From Rhodothermales bacterium (GTDB lineage Bacteria > Bacteroidota > Rhodothermia > Rhodothermales > UBA10348): 64,000 nt of DNA. Every line of letters starts with the position of its first letter. Position 1 is the first letter of the stretch. The stretch covers positions 62,001-126,000 of the forward strand of contig JANJTM010000029.1 in assembly GCA_024711125.1 (NCBI GenBank). Reading direction: 5' to 3'. This document shows positions 61,022 to 64,000 of the stretch, in pieces. The translations under genes were made by a program, and so were the position numbers. The notes under the pieces are model-generated. The model searched no databases. It was not told where the DNA came from and saw nothing but the letters and a program-made list of their open reading frames with translations.

Positions 61022-62097
61022 ACGGGCGCGCCATGCGCCACCTGATCTCGAAGAAGAAGAAGGTCTACCCGGTCTCGGAGTTCTTCCGATCGTACCTGGA
61101 GCGGTACGGGCGCCTGCACGAGGACGGCATCCGGTACGAGGACCTGCTGCGATACGACAACGCGGTTCCGGTTTACGACGAGAAGGGCGAGGACACGCTC
61201 TGGTCGACCGTTCTCTACGGGGAAATCGAGCGGCAGGAGATCCACGAGGCCCTGCTCCACTCGTACGCGATCCTCAAGACCCGCGGCGAGCGGTCCATGT
61301 CGAAGTACCTCTTCATCGACCGCGTGGACCTGTGCGTCTACGGCAACACGCTGCCGTTCCGGGTGCGCGTGGTCAACCGCATCAACGAGAATTTCGACTA
61401 CTTCTACGTCAAGAAGGTCGACGCGAACCGGCTCTACGGGCTCGAACTCGAGCACATCCTGTCGCCGAACCGCATCTCGTACTTCGTGCACCGGAACACG
61501 GTGGTCGAGGAGCACATCATCGGCGTGCCCGCCGACGCCTTTCTGCGCGAGGGCATGCCGATCACGCGCTTCGACCAGATCCGGCTCGCCAAGGAGTTCG
61601 TCAAGTTCAACGAGCGCTGCTTCGTCTGCCTGCTGGGTGACATGCACTCGGGCAACTTCGTGATCGAACTGACGCGCGACTTCGAGAAGTGGCACTTCCG
61701 CATCCACGCCATCGACTTCGACCAGTCGGCGCACCACTGGCGCAAGGAAGTGTACATGCCGCAGTTCTTCCCGCAGAACGGGCCGTTCGTCCAGAGCATC
61801 AACCAGCATCTCGCGGCCGAGAACGTGTTGCAGTACCAGGTGGAGGAACGCGCGCTCATCGCGAACCGGGTGCGCGTCTCGCACGGACGGTTCGACGCCC
61901 TCACCGAGGTGATGCGGGAAGACCTGATCGCTCCCGACGACCACGTGCACCGGCTCGGCGAGCAGTTGGCCGAGCACTACGCGGATTCCCGGTTCACGGC
62001 GTGCGACACGATGGGCGACCTGGTACACGCCTCGATCCAGCAGGTCCTTCGCCGCGTCGATCCCGCCACGCGGCCTCTCGGGGTCCCGCAGGGCTGA
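61018..62097 (+). CDS. Unknown protein with protein-kinase-like motifs, coupled to bshA
   Basis: A 359-residue soluble protein that I cannot place in a named family. It has LLGDMHSGNFVIEL, which looks like the catalytic loop GDxHxxN of kinase-fold phosphotransferases (APH/HipA type), and later HAIDFDQ like the metal-binding xDFD. A beta-strand with FYVKKVDANRLYGLELEH could supply the Lys/Glu pair. A phosphotransferase of small-molecule or protein type is inferred. It starts at GTG 61018, overlapping bshA by four bases; ATG 61033 is an alternative. Confidence 0.75.
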   Translation: MNGRAMRHLISKKKKVYPVSEFFRSYLERYGRLHEDGIRYEDLLRYDNAVPVYDEKGEDTLWSTVLYGEIERQEIHEALLHSYAILKTRGERSMSKYLFIDRVDLCVYGNTLPFRVRVVNRINENFDYFYVKKVDANRLYGLELEHILSPNRISYFVHRNTVVEEHIIGVPADAFLREGMPITRFDQIRLAKEFVKFNERCFVCLLGDMHSGNFVIELTRDFEKWHFRIHAIDFDQSAHHWRKEVYMPQFFPQNGPFVQSINQHLAAENVLQYQVEERALIANRVRVSHGRFDALTEVMREDLIAPDDHVHRLGEQLAEHYADSRFTACDTMGDLVHASIQQVLRRVDPATRPLGVPQG

Positions 62098-62117
62098 CCG
62101 GTCCACACCGGCCCACT

Positions 62118-62756
62118 TCAGCGCGAAACGAGGAACGGGTTCTGCGCGCGTTCCCGCCCGATCGTAGTGGACGGACCGTGGCCGCACCACACCGTCGTTT
62201 CGTCGGCCAGCGGCAGGAGTCGATCGAAAATCGAGCGCATGAGAACGGGCAGCGATCCCATCCACAGGTCCGTCCGGCCGATCGAGTCCCGGAACAGCAC
62301 GTCGCCCGAAAGGACGAACCCGTTTCGTGCGTCGTGGAACGCCACGGAGCCCGGAGAATGGCCGGGCACGTGGAGGACCGCCCACTCGGCCCCTCCGACG
62401 CGAACGACGTCCCCGTCGGCCAGCCAGCCCTCCGGCTCGGGCGGCTCGTCGACCGGGACGCCGAACATGCGCCCCTGCTGCGCCGCGGCTGCCAGCAAGG
62501 GCGCGTCGTCCCGGTGCAGCCAGACCCCGACACCGAAGGCGTCGGCTAGCGCCCGACACCCGAAGACGTGGTCGAGGTGCGCGTGGGTGAGCAGGATCCG
62601 CTCCACGCGAAGCGACCGACCGGCCACCCAGGACGTCACGCGGGCGACCTCGTCGGGCGTCGAACACGACGGATCGACGACGACGGCCGCAGCGCCGTCG
62701 TGGCACACGAAACAGTTCGTCGCGAAGGGATTGAAGGCGAAGGAATCGATCTGCAT
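62118..62756 (-). CDS. MBL-fold metallo-hydrolase (glyoxalase II-like)
   Basis: A 212-residue metallo-beta-lactamase-fold hydrolase. The metal motif is THAHLDH (H58, H60, D62, H63). A later HVPGHSPGS contributes a His, GDVLFRDSIGRTD the bridging Asp, and CGHGP the last His. It matches short glyoxalase II/YcbL-type enzymes that hydrolyse thioesters. A role in thiol-adduct detoxification alongside bacillithiol would fit the neighbour bshA but is only inference. It converges on the unknown kinase-like gene. Confidence 0.9.
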   Translation of the reverse strand: MQIDSFAFNPFATNCFVCHDGAAAVVVDPSCSTPDEVARVTSWVAGRSLRVERILLTHAHLDHVFGCRALADAFGVGVWLHRDDAPLLAAAAQQGRMFGVPVDEPPEPEGWLADGDVVRVGGAEWAVLHVPGHSPGSVAFHDARNGFVLSGDVLFRDSIGRTDLWMGSLPVLMRSIFDRLLPLADETTVWCGHGPSTTIGRERAQNPFLVSR

Positions 62757-62828
62757 GGGCAAGCGCCCCTGGTCCGGGCCGGGTCGACTCGTTACCCTGT
62801 GCCGGGGTTCCGCCGTACCTTCGACCGC

Positions 62829-64000
62829 ATGCGCCACGTCCACCGCATGACCCTGAGAATGCTGCCCGGCCCGTTCGCCGGCTGGCTCGGCGTTCTCATG
62901 TTCCTCCTCGTCATGCAGTTCCTGATCATGTATCTCAAGGACATGGTCGGAAAGGGCCTTCCGGTCGGCGTCATCCTGGAGCTCGTCGTCTACAACCTGG
63001 CCTACATGCTCGTGTTGGCCGTGCCCATGGCGGCGCTGATCGCGGTGCTCACCGCGTTCGGACGCCTGGCGGAGTCGGGGGCCTACGCCGTGCTGAAATC
63101 CGCCGGCATCGCGTACCAGCAGATCGTCTGGCCGGTCGTGGTCGTGGGCGCCATGCTGGTCGCCGCGATGGTCCATTTCAACGGCGCCGTGCTTCCGGAG
63201 GCCAATTACCGGGCTCGCGCCCTCTGGTCCGACATCCGGTCGGCCCGGCCGGGCTTCGCCCTGAAGCCGGGTGTCTTCTACGGCGGCCTGGACGGATACC
63301 GGATCCTGGTGCGGGAGCTTCCGGTCGATGATCCGTCGAGCCTCGTCGACGTGCTGATCTACGACTACACCGACGGCAACCGTTTCCGCAGCGACATCAA
63401 GGCGCGCCGCGGAACCCTCAGGGTGCTGGCCAACGGTCGCTACCTGGAAATCGAACTGGAGGACGGAGAGATCCATCGAAGGCGCCCGCAGACCGAGACC
63501 GGCAGCGACCGGTACGAGCGCTACACGTTCGCGAGACACCGCCTGGTCATCGCTGCCGACGAGTTCGACTTTCGTCGTTCGGATCCTTCGGACCTGCGAC
63601 GTACCGATCGGACCATGTCGGCCGGGCTGCTCGGGCACCTGGCCGACTCCCTCGATGCAGCGGTCCGGTCCGAGCGGGCGTCGATCGACACCCTCGTCGC
63701 GACCATCGCGTCCCGACGCACACTCGTCTCACGCCCTTCCGTGCCCGATCCTTCGCCGTCGTCGCCGGACGACCGGGGAGCGATCGAACTGGTCGATCCG
63801 GAGGCTCCCCGGGTGGTCCCGGCATCGTCCTCGCGCATCCGGGAGGCCGCGCTTGAAGACGCCCGCCTGATGCGCACCCGCCTCGAGAATGCCCGGCGCA
63901 CCATGGACGTTTCGGGGTCCCAGGCCGACCGGTACCGGGTCGAACTGTACAAGAAGTACTCCCTGGCGGTCGCCTGCCTCGTTTTTCTGCTCATCGGCGC
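62829..64000 (+). CDS. LptF/LptG-family permease (YjgP/YjgQ), 3' truncated
   Basis: The first 390 residues are in the window; the gene runs off the right edge. It begins with transmembrane helices (FLLVMQFLIMYLKDMVGKGLP, then ELVVYNLAYMLVLAVPMAALI) and the conserved FGRLAESGAYAVLKSAGI. A periplasmic beta-jellyroll follows (PGVFYGGLDGYRILVREL). The LptF/LptG pair and LptB extract LPS for outer-membrane delivery. Between about residues 235 and 375 a long Ser/Arg/Asp-rich insertion precedes the next membrane bundle. ATG 62829 is the best start, with 72 bases separating it from the divergent MBL gene. Confidence 0.9.
   Translation, partial: MRHVHRMTLRMLPGPFAGWLGVLMFLLVMQFLIMYLKDMVGKGLPVGVILELVVYNLAYMLVLAVPMAALIAVLTAFGRLAESGAYAVLKSAGIAYQQIVWPVVVVGAMLVAAMVHFNGAVLPEANYRARALWSDIRSARPGFALKPGVFYGGLDGYRILVRELPVDDPSSLVDVLIYDYTDGNRFRSDIKARRGTLRVLANGRYLEIELEDGEIHRRRPQTETGSDRYERYTFARHRLVIAADEFDFRRSDPSDLRRTDRTMSAGLLGHLADSLDAAVRSERASIDTLVATIASRRTLVSRPSVPDPSPSSPDDRGAIELVDPEAPRVVPASSSRIREAALEDARLMRTRLENARRTMDVSGSQADRYRVELYKKYSLAVACLVFLLIG

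Noticed and set aside
1-64000. tRNA, rRNA, CRISPR arrays, insertion sequences or prophage
   Set aside because: I looked for T-arm motifs, direct repeat arrays, transposase motifs and phage structural genes and saw none convincing; base composition is even apart from the block near 58.35 kb.

Overview
The window is a gene-dense chromosomal segment of a high-GC (about two-thirds G+C by eye) Gram-negative bacterium. The gene content suggests the Bacteroidota/Rhodothermota side of the tree, most plausibly Rhodothermales (Salinibacter/Rhodothermus/Rubricoccaceae-like). Supporting signs are a TonB receptor with an N-terminal carboxypeptidase-like domain next to a DUF4249-type lipoprotein, PorV/PorQ-like outer-membrane proteins beside a beta-propeller protein with a PNPF-type C-terminal sorting-like domain, bacillithiol synthase BshA, L-lysine 6-transaminase, and promoter boxes resembling the Bacteroidota TTTG/TAnnTTTG type. 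The lineage is an inference. I see no insertion sequence, prophage, CRISPR array, tRNA or rRNA, so this looks like ordinary core chromosome with some lineage-specific modules.

Layout. 1-5.6 kb: a 5'-truncated debranching-type glycosidase, a membrane-anchored TlpA-like thioredoxin, a cyclic-2,3-diphosphoglycerate-synthetase-like GTPase, an unknown protein and a CDP-alcohol phosphotransferase, all on the plus strand. 5.6-9.6 kb: cupin (minus), MlaE-type permease, lysA, an FAH-family hydrolase (minus), then rplU-rpmA with a clear promoter and terminator. 9.8-12.2 kb: a helical-repeat protein, an HDOD protein and a 625-bp gap holding strong consecutive hairpins. 12.2-15.8 kb: a two-component pair (sigma-54-type response regulator and soluble histidine kinase, minus) divergent from a small membrane protein and a FliA/WhiG-type sigma factor; a near-perfect sigma-54 promoter lies between them. 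15.9-25 kb: ppiD-like foldase, dapF, phoH, a WG-repeat protein with panD and panC, fumC and a CaiB-type CoA transferase. 25-32.5 kb: cytochrome c lipoprotein, SxtJ-like protein, ppk1 and dnaG (overlapping), a membrane subtilisin and a GNAT acetyltransferase. 32.5-39.9 kb: a small unknown, an SDR lacking its usual Tyr, a photolyase, free-methionine sulfoxide reductase, a DUF4249-like/TonB receptor pair and a GDPD.

40-46 kb: gyrA, L-lysine 6-transaminase, lipA and a CPBP protease. 46-55.2 kb: a long minus-strand run that may start at one promoter near 55.24 kb containing a nine-base G/C tract. It covers two unknowns, rsmD, coaD, an aspartate-type aminotransferase, a site-2 protease, and then four genes chained by 4-base overlaps that encode surface or outer-membrane proteins. 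55.3-58.2 kb: pdxJ-era and pdxB. 58.3-64 kb: an AT-rich operator-like palindrome, a SleB-like hydrolase, a small outer-membrane barrel, bshA coupled to an unknown protein with kinase-like motifs, an MBL hydrolase and a truncated LptF/LptG permease.

How parts work together. lysA and dapF belong to the diaminopimelate route to lysine and peptidoglycan. panC, panD and coaD contribute to CoA; pdxB and pdxJ to pyridoxal phosphate; lipA to lipoylation. The most notable regulatory unit is 12.2-15.8 kb, where the sequence predicts a sigma-54 to sigma-28-type cascade encoded compactly in one locus. The best candidates for undescribed biology are that cascade, the hairpin cluster near 11.7 kb, the four-gene surface module at 46-50.3 kb, and the kinase-like protein coupled to bshA.
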